Shown here: piece by piece, positions 13,861-26,551 of the stretch
Layout of the letters: every line of letters begins with the position of its first letter
How positions within the stretch are numbered: the first letter of the stretch is position 1
Origin: Epiperipatus broadwayi
Taxonomy: Eukaryota > Onychophora > Udeonychophora > Euonychophora > Peripatidae
DNA length: 64,000 bases
Assembly: GCA_028023455.1 (NCBI GenBank)
Contig: JAQFVV010000158.1
Span: 2,612,661-2,676,660 of the forward strand
Direction: 5' to 3'
Position numbers and translations under genes: made by a program
Notes under the pieces: generated by a model
The model's database searches: none
What the model was told of the DNA's origin: nothing
The model's input: only the letters and a program-made list of their open reading frames with translations

Positions 13861-14309
13861 TGGTGATAAATTCCAAAATTGATCATACACTTTAGATAAC
13901 AGCTAAACCATCACACCTCAAGAACAATCCTCTTCCATTGCAGAAAATGATAAAAAAAAAAAGTATTAAGAAAGAAAAAATCAAATATTATATTAGAACC
14001 CAGTTTGTCACACACACACACAAATACTTTCACTTCTCATCCTATTTTCAAGAAATAAAATCAATCACTCCAAACATTATAATATCAAAATTGACTTTTA
14101 TAAATAATATGAAAACGCAATTGACTTGGAAAACCCCCAAAATATTTTCACTGTGATTTATTCCGATTATCAAAATGATTAAATTAAAAAATAGAAATTT
14201 AATTATTGTTTTAATATTTAAACACAATATAAAATCTAATACATATAACAGATAACACTCAGTCTTATTCTTAATGAATTTAATAATGATTAATGAATTT
14301 AAACATAAC

Positions 14310-16970
14310 ACAGAGGGGCATTAACTCCTCTCAATGCTTATTTGCCCTCAGCAACTGGTCACACAGTTCAACTTAAATATAACTCTTTTGACTGAAACAA
14401 AATATTAAACACATTCCAAAATTAACCCATATAGATATCTTAATAAATGTGAATTCCTTAAGTTATCACAGTCTGGTGTATCTGCAGCTGAAGAAGGAAT
14501 GACTATACACCACAATAAGCAATTTAAAATGTTATATCTTGATTCCAATATAAGCATAGTAACACACTATCATATTTTCCTCACAATAAACATAATCACA
14601 GTATACCTTTACAACAAAATGGAATTAATATTGAAATTAATAAGACAGATAAATTTGCTTATTTCTACTAATCTCCATCCTATAAATTTAACTGGTGATC
14701 TCAATATGTCATATTCAACTTTTGTAAAGAAATACATACCTTCATCAGATTAATGCCAGATTATGAGTGCAGAAAGATTCTTTTCCACAATTTTTTTTTT
14801 CAACCCCAAAAAACATTCGACACTAATAGATCTTCTTTTCTACTCTCCTGACTTTTTTTTATCAATCTAACATTAATACCTGTAAGGTTTTCAGACCATC
14901 TAACACTGATTATTAAAATTGAGTTAAACTTGCAAAGTCAATCAGTATTCAGATTTAACAATACTATTAGATTGCTTCTAAAATCGATGACACTAGAAGT
15001 TGTCCTTTCAGAAATTTACATTATTTTTAAAAAATAAACATTATGGAATAAATCCTGTAGAATCATGGTTCACATTTATAAACATCATCAAATCTATTAT
15101 AAATTTTTGTATTAGAAAAAATAACTCCCCAACTAGATTGGTAAAAAAATTGAATACAATACACCTTCAAATCAAAAAACATTTATCCTTCAACAATATA
15201 TATTCCTTAAACCATAACTCACAAACAAAAATACAAATATACACAACACATCTTGCTATTATTTAGCAATTAAAAGATCAAAAATATATATGGCAGATTC
15301 CCATAATTAGTCAAAAGCATATATACAATGGGCCCTTAGTTATAAACCAAAAGCAGATTCAAATGTGATAACTGGTGAAAACATACTTCCCTTTTTGGAC
15401 ATTATGTTAAATAGGTTGGAATTATTAAATCTGATATTGCACTCAAATTAAACAGCATTCCTAATAATACTCATCCAGGACCTCATGCACTATCCAAAAT
15501 TCCTTGCTTAACCATCTCAACCACTACAATTCCAATAATTCAGAATTTAATTAATCATTTCTCCAAACAAATCCATATAATTCCAGACTTTACCCTAGCT
15601 CTATGGTTCCCTTCCTTAAAAAAATATTATTCCTTCCCCGCAGACAATCTTAGACCTATATCTATGACTCCACTCCCCCTCTCTTCAATATCAAAATTTT
15701 AGTTTACATAAAAAAGTTAGACTTCAACATCAGCTATTCCGTTTAAAGTAATAATAGACCATATTAGGCAATATAGAAAAACAGCCCATTGTTGTGCAAT
15801 TGAATATGAGGTCTGCATTTCATTCAGTTCCTATATCTAAACTCCTACAACTACTTCAGGAATATAATACACCAATACCATACCTCTACATATTGGCAAA
15901 TCTACTTATAAATAGGGAAGTGTGCATAACTCTCAAGGGAAAAATACTCCCTGGATTTCATCTACATAATTCTATTCCTCAAGCCTCACATCTTAGCTCT
16001 CTTCTCTTCACAACTTATATCAACCATCTTCTTTTGGAAATAGAAATAAAAATTTCAGGAATACATATTCCTATAATTAACCAAACTGTTAATCACATCT
16101 CCTATATGGATGACTTTAGTTATTTTTTGACACTGTACTTAATAATTATATTAACAATTTTTCAATCCACTTTAATAAAAACAAATCTTCTACTTGGAAT
16201 ATTCTTACAGGTAAGACCATTCCTTCCAATTTTCCCTCTACTCCTCATAAATGTTTAGGTTTCCCAATGCACCTCTCATATAATGCAATGAAAACTGCTA
16301 TTCAAAATCCACTTGTTTTGCATTATCCAAAGCATACCTTTCAATATATACTAAAGCATCACTAATCAACATTTTAATATTTCCTAAAATTAATTATTTC
16401 TTACCCATTATTAAATTTACTTCTTCATTTAAAAAAACAAACTCCCTTATCACCAAACTAATCAGGAATAAAAAAGCAGTAGCTCTAAGCATAAAAAATA
16501 TGCAAAAGCATTGATCACTCATTATATGGCATTTCTACATTTTAAATGTCATAGCCTTTCCTACTAATTATTTTCTCTTCTACAAGCAACCCTTCACATA
16601 GATCCATGATGTGTCCTCTGTCATAGAAATGAAGAAACCTTAGAACACTTTCTTATGGGTTGATCATCACTTCTTCCTTGTCATACATACTCTTTATCAC
16701 TAACATTACTAATTCAAACTCACTAACAATCAACAACCTCATAAAAAATATACAAATCCTTTTCGCAATATAAGAATTACTACATTCATTCTTTCCACAC
16801 TCTGGTTTGTAAGATGCTGTCTAAAGCTTTAATCTCACATCCCACAATACTAAATCATTCTTTACTAAAAAAATTAAATTACATTAAAACCAAAGATCAA
16901 ACCCATGCACCAGCTGATAATTTTGCAGCTACATGGATCCTGATCTCATTAACAACAACCCATTAACTTG
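14310..16970 (+). mobile_element. LINE C: decayed non-LTR retrotransposon with endonuclease and RT motifs
   Basis: A second plus-strand LINE follows LINE A. The endonuclease domain spans about 14380-14940, with INLTGDLNMSYSTF (the GDxN motif) near 14690 and RFSDHLTLII (the SDH motif) near 14888. The RT spans about 15390-16300. The open frame 15794-16258 carries NREVCITL, a decayed G-x-PQGSxLSPLLF block (SIPQASHLSSLLFTTYINHL) and the catalytic SYMDDF at 16100-16117. A downstream zinc-binding-like CVLCHRNEETLEHFL lies near 16610-16650. Stops and frameshifts separate these blocks. The plus strand is rich in A, C and T and poor in G compared with its neighbours. The clade is uncertain (R1/Jockey/I-like). 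Confidence 0.75.
15794..16258 (+). pseudogene. RT palm fragment of LINE C
   Basis: This is the longest open frame in the window (154 codons). It holds RT motif B-like (SIPQASHLSSLLF, residues about 57-69) and motif C YMDD (residues about 104-107). The YMDD aspartates are intact, but PQG has become PQA and both flanks are frameshifted. It is a fragment of a reverse transcriptase, not a separate gene. Confidence 0.75.
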
Positions 16971-18500
16971 GCTATTGAATATACTAATTAATATGCATTA
17001 GGCATATATTCATTATTGTTCAATTATATGAACATCTATCTACCTTATTGCTTTTCTACTTGAAATCTCTTTTGTTTCAATAAGACTTGTAAATAATCTC
17101 CAATGTATATAGTAAACCTAATTTACAACTATTATATAATACTGAAAAACTTAATTAAAGCATTAATTTTAATATGTTTTTATTTTTAAATGTTTATGAC
17201 AAACTGATTTTTATATAAATATCTTAAAAATTGAATCAAGTTTTGAAAAAAATTAGAAGAGTACAAAATACTTCACAACAACATTTCAGAAAATTTATTT
17301 TAAATAAGACAAAAAAAATTATAAGGTTAGAATGAAGAGAGCAGAAATGCTCTTGTTAATATAGTGCATTTTGAGAGATAAATGTTACTGTGAATATAAG
17401 CCTATATATATATATATTCTGGATGAAGTGAGATATATTTAAAACTTCGTTTCCAAATTTTTTACTGCTTCCAACATTTAAAGCATTTAAAAAATATATT
17501 TATATTTAATAAAAGCGGAACCGAATTTTAAAAAAAAATATGTATCTACATTAACTCAGGAACAAAAAGCTTTTCTTTATTCTTGTAATGAAAACTGAAG
17601 ATGATAAAATTCAAAAGATACAATACTTAAGTAATATTAAATTAAAAAAAGATTTAAGTTTGAAAGTAATTGCCATAAAATTGCATTCACTAACTCTTTG
17701 AATCATAACGCTGAGCAATTCTAATATGAATTTAAAAAAAAAAAATATTTTTTTTTCAAACTGTGAATAAGTGATTATTAATTAGGTATGAGACAGTAAA
17801 CTGACAGTCTTTTATTAACTATTTTGCTTTACATAAATAAGCTTTGTGAAATGGAATACTGCATTTTGGAATTTTTTTTATTTAAAAAAAAAAAGTATAA
17901 AAATAAAATTAAACATATTAACAGAGATATGTGAACCTCAATCAGAAATTTTTTAGGTTTTTAAAATTCCTGTTCCTAGTCCAAGAAAATGTTTATTATA
18001 AGGCGATCTATTTCAAAATAAAAATCACTTTATGGATTTTGATGTAGTGATAGATCTTGAAGCTCAAGAACCAAGAATTATAAGATAATTTAGTCATTTT
18101 CAAACTCTGAGCAATAGAACTATTTCATTATTTATTTATGGTTAATTTGCCATCTGTTCCAACTATTAGTAGATTTTGATGGATAAATTTCTATAATAAT
18201 CCCAAGATCCTTAGAATAATATTTTTACATAAAACAAAAAAATCCGCATTAGTCTAATGTTTTAATGGACTATTAAAAATGAATAGTTGATCAATTAATT
18301 AGGATTTAAAATCAAAAATTGTCTACTACATAACATTTTTGCAAACTATAATAAAGACATTATTAATTTAAACATTTATTTAGGTATTATTGAATATAAA
18401 TTTATAACTATGAATAGACAAAGCTATCTGGTGACACTGGTGCTAGCTGGATGTTAAATGTATAAAAATATTTATTTATTTAGTGTATGGATTTTTTTTT
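16971..18500. other. AT-rich spacer, nothing recognised
   Basis: No open frame or motif stands out. The stretch holds poly-A/T runs and a short (TA)n tract near 17404-17418. Confidence 0.6.
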
Positions 18501-20425
18501 AAATAACAGTTTAACTACTAACAAATATCATAAAGTGAACATTCAGGGATTCCAATGAGGAAATACATTTACCAGATGCATTATAAAGTCATTCAATTCT
18601 ACCACTATAGCTATAGACTTAGCAATCATTAACTATGTGATTGATAGTTTGAGTTTTCCTCCACTACATAGATCTTGAATTTGTTGATAAGACTCCAGTT
18701 GTCTAGAAAGATCAAATCCAGCTGGTTTTATTGTTGGATCTGGAAAAATACATTTGCTTGAACATCCAAATAGGGGATCTTGATTTCAGTTAAATCATGC
18801 ATGGTGAAAATATTCATCAGTGAATCCAATGTGCTTAACAATTTATTAGAGTACAAGTATAATTTATTTGGAAATTAGATGTAATTGTAAAGGATTTGAA
18901 CACAGACTGTCAATCACCCTTCAGAATATGACCACACATGTGAAAAAGTTAATGATCTCCAATATACATTGCGCTAAACCAGCATTCACCAATTAGTCCA
19001 GATCATTATCACCCACACTTATAATCAGTGCTTGGTTTATATTAAGATAGCAAATCTTCAAACATTAATGGACAGACTTAATATAAACTGAGCACTTATT
19101 ATATATGTGTGTGAGAGATAAAGATCTGGACTAACTGATGAATGCTGGTTCAGGACAAAATACGTATATTGGAGAGCATTTATTTTTTTCATATGTGTGT
19201 AGTCATGTATATTGGTTGTATAAAATAGAGTCAATAGCTAAAAGGTGCTTGAAAGTCTGTGTTCAAATCCTCTACAATTAACAACTTATTGAATATTTTC
19301 TGTGAGACCCCCTTTTGATATCTGGTGGAGGAATATATGAAAGATCAAGAAGCCATTATAAAAGAGTAGACTTTAATGAACCAGAAATATATCTGATGGT
19401 AATATTTAATTGAATCTCCAGAAGTTTAGTATGAGAAATTTTATCAAAACAGGGCACTAAAAAAGTTTCCACAATGCATTTGCATCAGACCTAAGTAATG
19501 CCAAGTAAAACTTTCCAAGGAGGTTATTCCCAGAAATTAATTTTGATCTAACATTAGCCAAATAAGGCATTAGATTATGATTCTAGGATACTCCTAAATA
19601 GCAATAAATAGAATTGTGTTACGGTCTATTATTGCAAAAGGTGCTAGTCAAATTATGAGATGATCCTTTTTTGATTAGATGAAAACTTTAGCATAGTGCC
19701 TTTATTGGATTAAAAATGAGATTCCAATCTTCTCATTAGATTAAAAAATAAAATCCCAGTCTTTGAACAAAGATTTCCAATCTTTTCATATTCTTATTGA
19801 GAAGTCAAAGTATTATTATCAGCATAAATAAATTTCATGCATTCTATTTTGGGAAGATCACTAATGAATGTATTAAATAAAATAAATTAAAGAAATGAAC
19901 CTTGTAGAAGATTGTTCTTCATTGTATATCTACTAAGATTATCATTGTAGTATCACTTGAATTTTGCTATGGAGAACATTTTGTCAGATAAATAATGATA
20001 TTCATACATTTAAGAATTTTATAAACTTTTAAAAGACCTTTTTCCAAACAGAATCAAAAAATCAGACTTGATCAATGAAGGTCACATCGGTTTTTAATTT
20101 ATTTTGAAAGTCTTTTCAATGTGAGTTGTTAAGATAAAATTTGTTCATACCTAGCACTCTTCCTTGTCCAAACCAAGCCAATTTAACAAGTAAATGACTC
20201 TCAATTATTGGCAAAATTCTTCTTAATATAATTCTTTCAAAAATTTTGAAGAGAACAAAAAATACGATATTGTGTGATATTCTTTTAGATCATTGCTAGG
20301 CTTACTTGGTTTTAAGATTGCTTTCTTATTTGCCAAAATTCGTTTTTGTATGAATCATGTTACTGAATAGTTTGTCAATTATGCTTTAGCCTCAATGTTT
20401 AGTTAAAGCAATTTTACTGTTTTTC
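18500..20425 (-). mobile_element. LINE D: Jockey-like non-LTR retrotransposon corpse
   Basis: On the minus strand, from 20425 downwards, translation across frames gives the RT block order of Jockey-type elements. KIFERIILRRILPIIE (about 20240-20195) is followed by KLAWFGQGRVLG (the QAGFRxGRS position) and DVTFIDQV (the FIDLxxAFD position). Then come INDLPKIECMKFIYADN near 19860, where family members have KFIYADD, and AGFDLSRQLESYQQIQ near 18720, matching the PxGFDLPRxxWxxLNRxRT tail. The catalytic YADD reads YADN. Stops and shifts abound. A fold-back element (18882-19280) sits inside the 3' part, so it inserted later. The upstream endonuclease was not seen; the element appears 5'-truncated close to the candidate exon at 20446. 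Confidence 0.75.
18882..19280. repeat. Fold-back element copy 1, nested in LINE D
   Basis: This 399-bp inverted repeat has outer ends TAATTGTAAAGGATTTGAAC on the left and the near reverse complement GTTCAAATCCTCTACAATTA on the right. The arms stay complementary inwards: ACACATGTG against CATATGTGTGT, CCAGCATTCACC against its partner, and CCAGATCATTATC against GATAAAGATCTGG. They meet at about 19050-19080. Each arm end carries GTTCAAATCC, which fits a pol III box B. LINE D continues on both sides. A related copy lies at 22450-22809. Confidence 0.75.
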
Positions 20426-20445
20426 TTAAATGAAGAGAAGGTTAC

Positions 20446-20555
20446 CCTGGAGAGGGTACATCTGGCATTCGAGGTGTACCATGATTGCCAACACCATAGT
20501 CATTTTTCATTTCAAGACCATAGGACAAAATCTCTGTAGTCCTGTTGCAGATAAC
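20446..20555 (-). CDS. Candidate host-gene exon, 110 nt, unidentified protein
   Basis: On the minus strand this segment is preceded by a TTATTTTAG acceptor and followed by a GTAACC donor. It is open throughout in one frame and far richer in G+C than its surroundings. The translation starts VICNRTTEIL and includes NDYGVGNHGTPRMPD before the donor, with varied, non-LINE-like composition. I do not recognise the protein. The partner exons are outside the window or unseen, so phase and gene are unknown. The 5' end of the decayed LINE D lies about 20 bp downstream of the donor, in the presumed intron. The alternative is an unrecognised piece of LINE D, but it matches no RT or endonuclease block I know. 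Confidence 0.5.
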
Positions 20556-22311
20556 CTAAAATAATACAAGTTGAATTCAAGTTAGCAGTGTTATATAATT
20601 TCGTTATTTGCTGTCTTTAACCGGGAGTTTATCAGATGAAGCCTGGTATCCATGTAAATACTATTTATTTCATATGATAATGCATACTACTTGCAGGATG
20701 AGTCATAAAAAGATTGTCATTCATTTATTCTTACAATAGTATTACTAAGATTGCATGTAACATGAACATTTTACAAGATTACAACAGATATAAGCAGTAT
20801 CTGGACTTATATCCAATTATAGATAATTATTTACATTAATTGCTACTTAATAATTAAATGCACTGTATTTAGTTATTGATCAGGAATAGAAAATATTGTA
20901 GCAGAATTAATTTGTACATCTCCTGCATAAAAAAATCCTAGTAGAGTTTTCAAGCTAGGAATAGCTGTATTGAGTCTTGATTTTAGCTAGAATGTTTCAT
21001 CTGTCACCTGTTACTTGGGGTTCCGTTTTTGTTCAAGGAATAAAGTTATTAATATTTGATACAAAAACACGCAAATATATTATTTATTAAGCTATATTTA
21101 CATATGAGAAATATTTGATAATTAATCCATGTAGTTAGGAAGAAACCATGATTAAAGCTTTAAAATATAAGTATTAAAATATATAACTCACTAATATTAA
21201 ACATATGTTATTGTATAGTAACTAGGTTGGAAAAATCACAAATTTATAAACAACTTTGTCAGGGTTGGCCAAATTTCATGTCTATAAGAGCCATGTGTTG
21301 AAAGTGAGATATATTCAAGAGTCACAATTACATTTTTGAAGTATTCAATAAAAGCAGATACGTTTGAAGAATGTGCTATATTTCCAAAAAGCAGAACAAT
21401 AACCCCACAGAAATTATGACATATCATTTATAAAATTGCCATCACAAATGAATAAAGCATGTATGGTTTCAAAATAAAATGTAAATATATCATGCTAATA
21501 TAAATTATATTATAATTTTATTTTAAAAGTTTTGTGAGGGCCAATTATGACTTTATTAAAAATCAGGAAATGAAATTTTGTCAAAGACAATAAGTATTTG
21601 GCAATCAAACAGATAAGAGTATAAATTATTTATTTTTGAAAAATCCATCCAAAAAATATTAAAAAGAAGCTACAAATAAATTAAACTTAACAAAAAAAAA
21701 CACATATAAAATATAGTGATAGCGATTAATTATTGTCTTTACTCATGTCTGATATAAAAATGTATATGCAATGATAAAAATAAAATAATCATTGTAACAA
21801 AAGAAGTAAATCTGAAAAAAAAAAAAACCAGCTTGTAAACACATCTAAACATACATCTATATAAAAAATAACAACTAATTTTTAGTGTAATTATTTTAAT
21901 ATATAATAATTTTATAAATTATTCTAATATATATTAAACTGAAATGCACTTTTATATGCAATGAAAAGTTTTATTTTAAATAAACACATTAACAATTGAA
22001 AACTATTATTTTTAATAATGGGACAAATATATTTTATCACCAATAAATAAAACAATAGATAAAAACTATTCTGTGTAATGCAAATAATAATACCAGAGTC
22101 CATCACTACACTATTGCACTAAATCACACACACTTTAATATCAATCATGCTTTCAAAATACTTGTTTGTTGATATATTATCTGTATTATTAGTGCCAAAA
22201 TTATTTTATAGCTTTATTAAAATATTAATTAAAATGTATTTGCTATCCACAAAAATTATTCTAGTCTGTTGTAATACATTTTTTAAGTCTCTCAATAAGA
22301 TAGGACATTCA
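20556..22311. other. AT-rich spacer with one slightly GC-richer patch
   Basis: No gene was recognised. The patch at about 21236-21430 has a 63-codon minus-strand frame (MICHNFCGVIVLLFGNIAHS and so on) with a fairly balanced amino-acid mix. I cannot link it to a family. It may be a transposon scrap. Confidence 0.5.
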
Positions 22312-22402
22312 TTATTATTATTATTTTTCGTGTGTCAAAGCATCAGACGGGAAGGGAACCCGGCCAACTGCTTGTAAGGCAGCTATGCTGATCACTCAGC
22401 TA
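22312..22402 (-). mobile_element. tRNA-derived SINE, third related copy
   Basis: On the minus strand a tRNA-like head reads TAGCTGAGTGATCAGCAT (box A-like). It is followed by an anticodon-arm-like CTGCCTTACAAGCAG (four-base-pair stem, loop CTTACAA) and GGTTCCCTTCC (box B-like, 22350-22360). The end CTGATGCTTTGACACACG resembles the CTGATGCTATGACATATG end of the copy at 40289. An AAT-rich tail is the complement of the TTATTATTATT run at 22312-22327. The loop sequence would fit a tRNA-Val origin. It diverges from the copies at 40.3 and 60.5 kb and may be a separate subfamily. Confidence 0.6.
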
Positions 22403-22449
22403 TTATTTGATATTTAAATACAAGTATATTGTCTATATTGAACTTAATG

Positions 22450-22809
22450 TAATTAAAAGGGATTTGAACTCAAAGTTTCAAGCTCCATATGGACATGACA
22501 ATAAGATTGGCACCAACAAGGGCTTTGAGCATTTCATCATCAGATTTTCAATGATAGAGATGGCTGAAGAGTTGGAGATTGGAGAAGATTGAAGCCTGAC
22601 CATTAAAGTTTGAAGATAAACTAAGCACTGATTATATATGTGTGTGGGAAATGATCTGGACCAACTGATGAGTGCTGATTCAACACGAAATACATATACT
22701 GGAGATCATTTATCTTTTTCACATGTATGTGGTCATGTGTATTAGTTGTATAAAATAGAGTGGATATCTATAGAGAGCTTAAAATTCTGAGTTCAAATCC
22801 CTATTACTT
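22450..22809. repeat. Fold-back element copy 2
   Basis: The right half (about 22620-22809) closely matches the right half of the 18882-19280 element, including GATTATATATGTGTGTG, GATCTGGACCAACTGATGAG, TTTTTCACATGTATGTGGTC and GTTCAAATCCCTATTAC. The left end GGGATTTGAACTC is its reverse complement. The middle (about 22500-22600) is unlike copy 1 and contains a 61-codon open frame that is probably fortuitous. Internal replacement with conserved ends is typical of fold-back or non-autonomous elements. Confidence 0.65.
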
Positions 22810-25800
22810 GATGTACATTATTCAGAAATCTCCAATTCCAGAGTGACTATATTCATTACGACTAGCCAAAACAATATATATATTTTGCAGAAAGATTAAA
22901 CTTGAAAATATTGTAAATATTCAAATGTTTACTATTCTTTAAGAAAAAAATTTTGTTGAAGTTTAGATTCATTGAAAGAAATTTAAGAGAAGAGGGGGAA
23001 AGAACAAAATAGTAAATTAACAATAACAGTACTATTTTTCCAAGAAAATTATTTTCCGATTCTGATGAGGTGCGCCCATTATTTCTACATAAAAAAATTT
23101 AAGCAATTTTAAAAATAAAATATATGATTTTTTTTTGGACAGCTATCTACCATCTGCTTCTACAATTGTTATAGTCTACCTGAAAAAGTATTTTCAACAA
23201 TAAAATTTATTTTTGAATAATGTGAAGTAAAAAAGGTGATTTTAAAATGGAGCGTAAATATAATTAGTCATCTATTTATATAAATAATATGTTAACTGCG
23301 ATTTGTTGCACAAATTGAATTTTATATAAGTCACATTTCTCTATCAAGTGTCATAACGCAGAACATGAAAATATTTTTTAGCAAATGAAAACAAGCATTA
23401 CACTATATCATAAGAAATATTCCCATAGTATAAAATAAGGAAGATATGGGGATTGGATTGATATATTTTTCAAATAATTTTGCACTTTATATATTGAGAA
23501 CTGTTTATACAAATGCAGAATTTCTATGAAAGGATTATGCAAATATAAATTGCCTGTACAATGAAAATCAGTTTATGAAGTACTGAAAAAGGGTTGTCTA
23601 AAAACTAATCAATGCTCAAAAACTTGTGCAATATGTTTAGTTTTTATTTGCAATATTATAACCTCAGCAAAACAATTGCTCAGTGTTAAATATTTAAGAA
23701 TGTGCTTTACCTTGAAGATCCTAGATCATTCCAATATGGAAGAGCTTCAGTAACTTGCAAATTAATGGTGTAAAATTATCAAACTTTTTTTGCTACAACT
23801 TTAAATATTATGAAAGACAGAATATATTATATTAAGTAAGAATAACAATCAATGGTAAATTTTGGCTAACCAAAGAATTTAACATATCACTAGTTGGACA
23901 CAGTTTTCATGACTAAATAGCATAGATATTTATTTAGCCAAGAAATAAATTTTACTTAATGTCAAGTTCTAACCACTGAGCTAATTGACAATATTTAAAT
24001 ATATAATTTGTGAACACATGTTAAATTCTCTAAACTCTATAAACTCATGGTCAATATAGTTTAGATCACATTTCAAATATATGTAATCAGTCACAATAAT
24101 TATTACAATTAGCTAATACAAAAGTCAAAAAATATTTCAGTTCTTTATTAAAAATATGTTGATAGTAGACATTTTTTCTTCTGAGAATCACAAAACAATA
24201 ATAAATGTTTATTATAGTAATGATGTAGTTATTAAAGGCATTTCTTGGATCTTCAATTTTTTTTCAATCAGTATATTTCATAATTATATTAGTGCTAATA
24301 ATATTTAATATATTTTTGTCTTATAACATAATTGAATAATTAGTTTGCTTGATGATATGAGCATCAGGAGCTACAACTTTAGTAACTTGAAATATAATTT
24401 TACTTAAATGTTGTTTTGAAAAAATAAATTATGATTGATTTCAAATAGTTGTGCTCCAAATAATAATCACAAAACAAAAAATAATAATAATCTGACATCA
24501 TATATTGTGATCAATAAATTCATTTTGCAATCTAAAATATTTTATATTTACATCACTTTATTTTGAGAATCTAATCAATAAAAATATTAAAACCCAACTT
24601 TTATTATTTAAAAAATCATCGTAATAACAAAGGTTATATTTTTCTTCTTATCTGAAATTTGTGTTATGTCAATCTGCACTGATTCAGGTCAAGAAGTAAA
24701 GATTAATACCCATTCTATGGGTTCACTCACTTAACAGCACATTTTAACTCAATCCCTTTATACTTTATTGAGACATCTGACAAAATTACTATCAAAATAA
24801 AATAACCACCAAAATGAATGAATTAAAAATATTACAAACATTGCAGTAAAAATAATCATAATAATAATCATAAACATGAACATATACCAGTTTATTAATT
24901 TTAATGAAAATGAAAGATTTCTTTTTATTCTTAGTCTTTTCAACAAAATATTTTACCATTTTCTGCTCTATGATAGTGACATTAAAAGATCGCTGCTAAT
25001 GTTTTAGAGAAAACTGCATATATATAATCAGAGAAAGATTGGCAGAAACTGCTTTCAATTTATAACAAAATAAAGCATTATAGCAACTTTTTTTGGCTTA
25101 TATTAATTTATTTGCTGGAGTTTGAGTTTGTATAATGTTAGTATTTTTATTAATTACCTCTTCAAATATATATAATATTTTTAAGTCATAAGACAGATTT
25201 TATAATCATGATTGCTACATAAGACATCAGCTGATTTTTCTTTTTTTTTTTTGCAAAATGATGCTTTTTAACAAAAAAAAGTCCATATAATTAGACGAAA
25301 TCATAATGGAAATTTGTTTAACCCAAGTTGCAGAATGTAGACAAGGAACTAGTTAAAAACTACAAATCTTAAGATGACTATTTTTTTCTGATACAAACAA
25401 TATATATATATATAACAACTTAATATAAGATACCTACCTAACACATGAGTACAATATAGTATATTTTATATCAATCTTTTTATTCTCAATATAGTTTTAA
25501 AATGCATTAGATCATAAATATTATTAAACAATCTTAATGCATATATATAAAAACCTACACACTATATACACAGAGATTGGCAGTTATCTTAAGTAAACAA
25601 CTTCTTACTGATTTGTCTTCTTTAAAGAACTTAATTTAATGCCTCACCATCAAGGCAACACTGATAAGTGACATTTAATGAGAGGAGTATTAAAAAGGTA
25701 AAACGATGGGAGGATTTTTTTTTAATTAAATGATAACGTAAAAAATAATCTGATGCTAATGACATGTTGAAGAAAATAATTATTGACAGATATCAGTCAC

Positions 25801-26245
25801 TTGGTTGAAAAACGATCAATTTTGAATCTTATCTGGATTGTCTAACTTATAAGTAAATGATAAATTTGTAAAACATTTGATGGAAGGAAAATATTATATA
25901 ATGCATTAAACAAATATCTTAAAAATTGTTCATAAATAATACTGCATGTAGAGGTATGCGTGTTCATTATTATAATAACAGAAAACAATTTATCCAAACA
26001 AAAATACTATAATAACCATGCCAAACTCTCTATTAAAAATACAATGTGTGCTTATTAAAAATGTTTCATTTATATAAATTAATTTTATTCAACAATAAAA
26101 TGCAAAAAAATATTGTTTTACATATAAGATACAAAGATAGTTGTATAAATAAACATAATGACTATGTTGGGATCACAAAGTATTATTATGCACATGCACA
26201 TATAGACACACATTCATTCAAAATGAAATTAACAAATAAAAATAC
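22810..26245. other. AT-rich spacer, nothing recognised
   Basis: There are no convincing coding frames and no repeat ends. The short frames at 24758-24946 and 26046-26258 are low-complexity chance ORFs. Confidence 0.55.
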
Positions 26246-26292
26246 TAAATCTAAGTAGTAATTATTTAATGCACATTGATTACATAAGTAAT

Positions 26293-26542
26293 ATTTACTA
26301 AGGCAATAAACCTAAAGCATGTGCGGTTGAAAATGCGAGGGACCTCTACAGGTCTTAATCACAGCATGTGCGGTTGAAAATGCGAAGATAGGGACCTCTA
26401 CAGGTCTTAACCACAAGCTTGTGGTTAAGATCTGTAGAGGTCCCTACCTTCACATTTTCAATGGTTAAGACCTAAGACCTGTAGAGGTCCCTATCTTCGC
26501 ATTTTCAACTGCACATGCTTTAGGTTTATTGCCTTAGTAAAT
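26293..26542. repeat. 250-bp near-perfect palindrome with duplicated arm
   Basis: The outer ends ATTTACTAAGGCAATAAACC and its exact complement (ending at 26542) open a long hairpin. Its centre is the perfect palindrome CCACAAGCTTGTGG at 26411-26424. The left arm contains two successive copies of a unit starting GCATGTGCGGTTGAAAATGC and ending GACCTCTACAGGTCTTAA. The right arm carries the complementary pair, the inner one slightly eroded. It is clearly richer in G+C than its flanks. A 14-bp direct repeat, TAAATCTAAGTAGT, lies at 26246-26259 and 26538-26551, so the inserted unit may include the left spacer. No ORF is present. Confidence 0.85.
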
Positions 26543-26551
26543 CTAAGTAGT

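Noticed and set aside
14048-14311. 87-codon minus-strand ORF
   Set aside because: It is a low-complexity Ile/Leu/Phe/Asn frame in spacer DNA between LINE A and LINE C, whose signals are on the plus strand; it has no recognisable motif.
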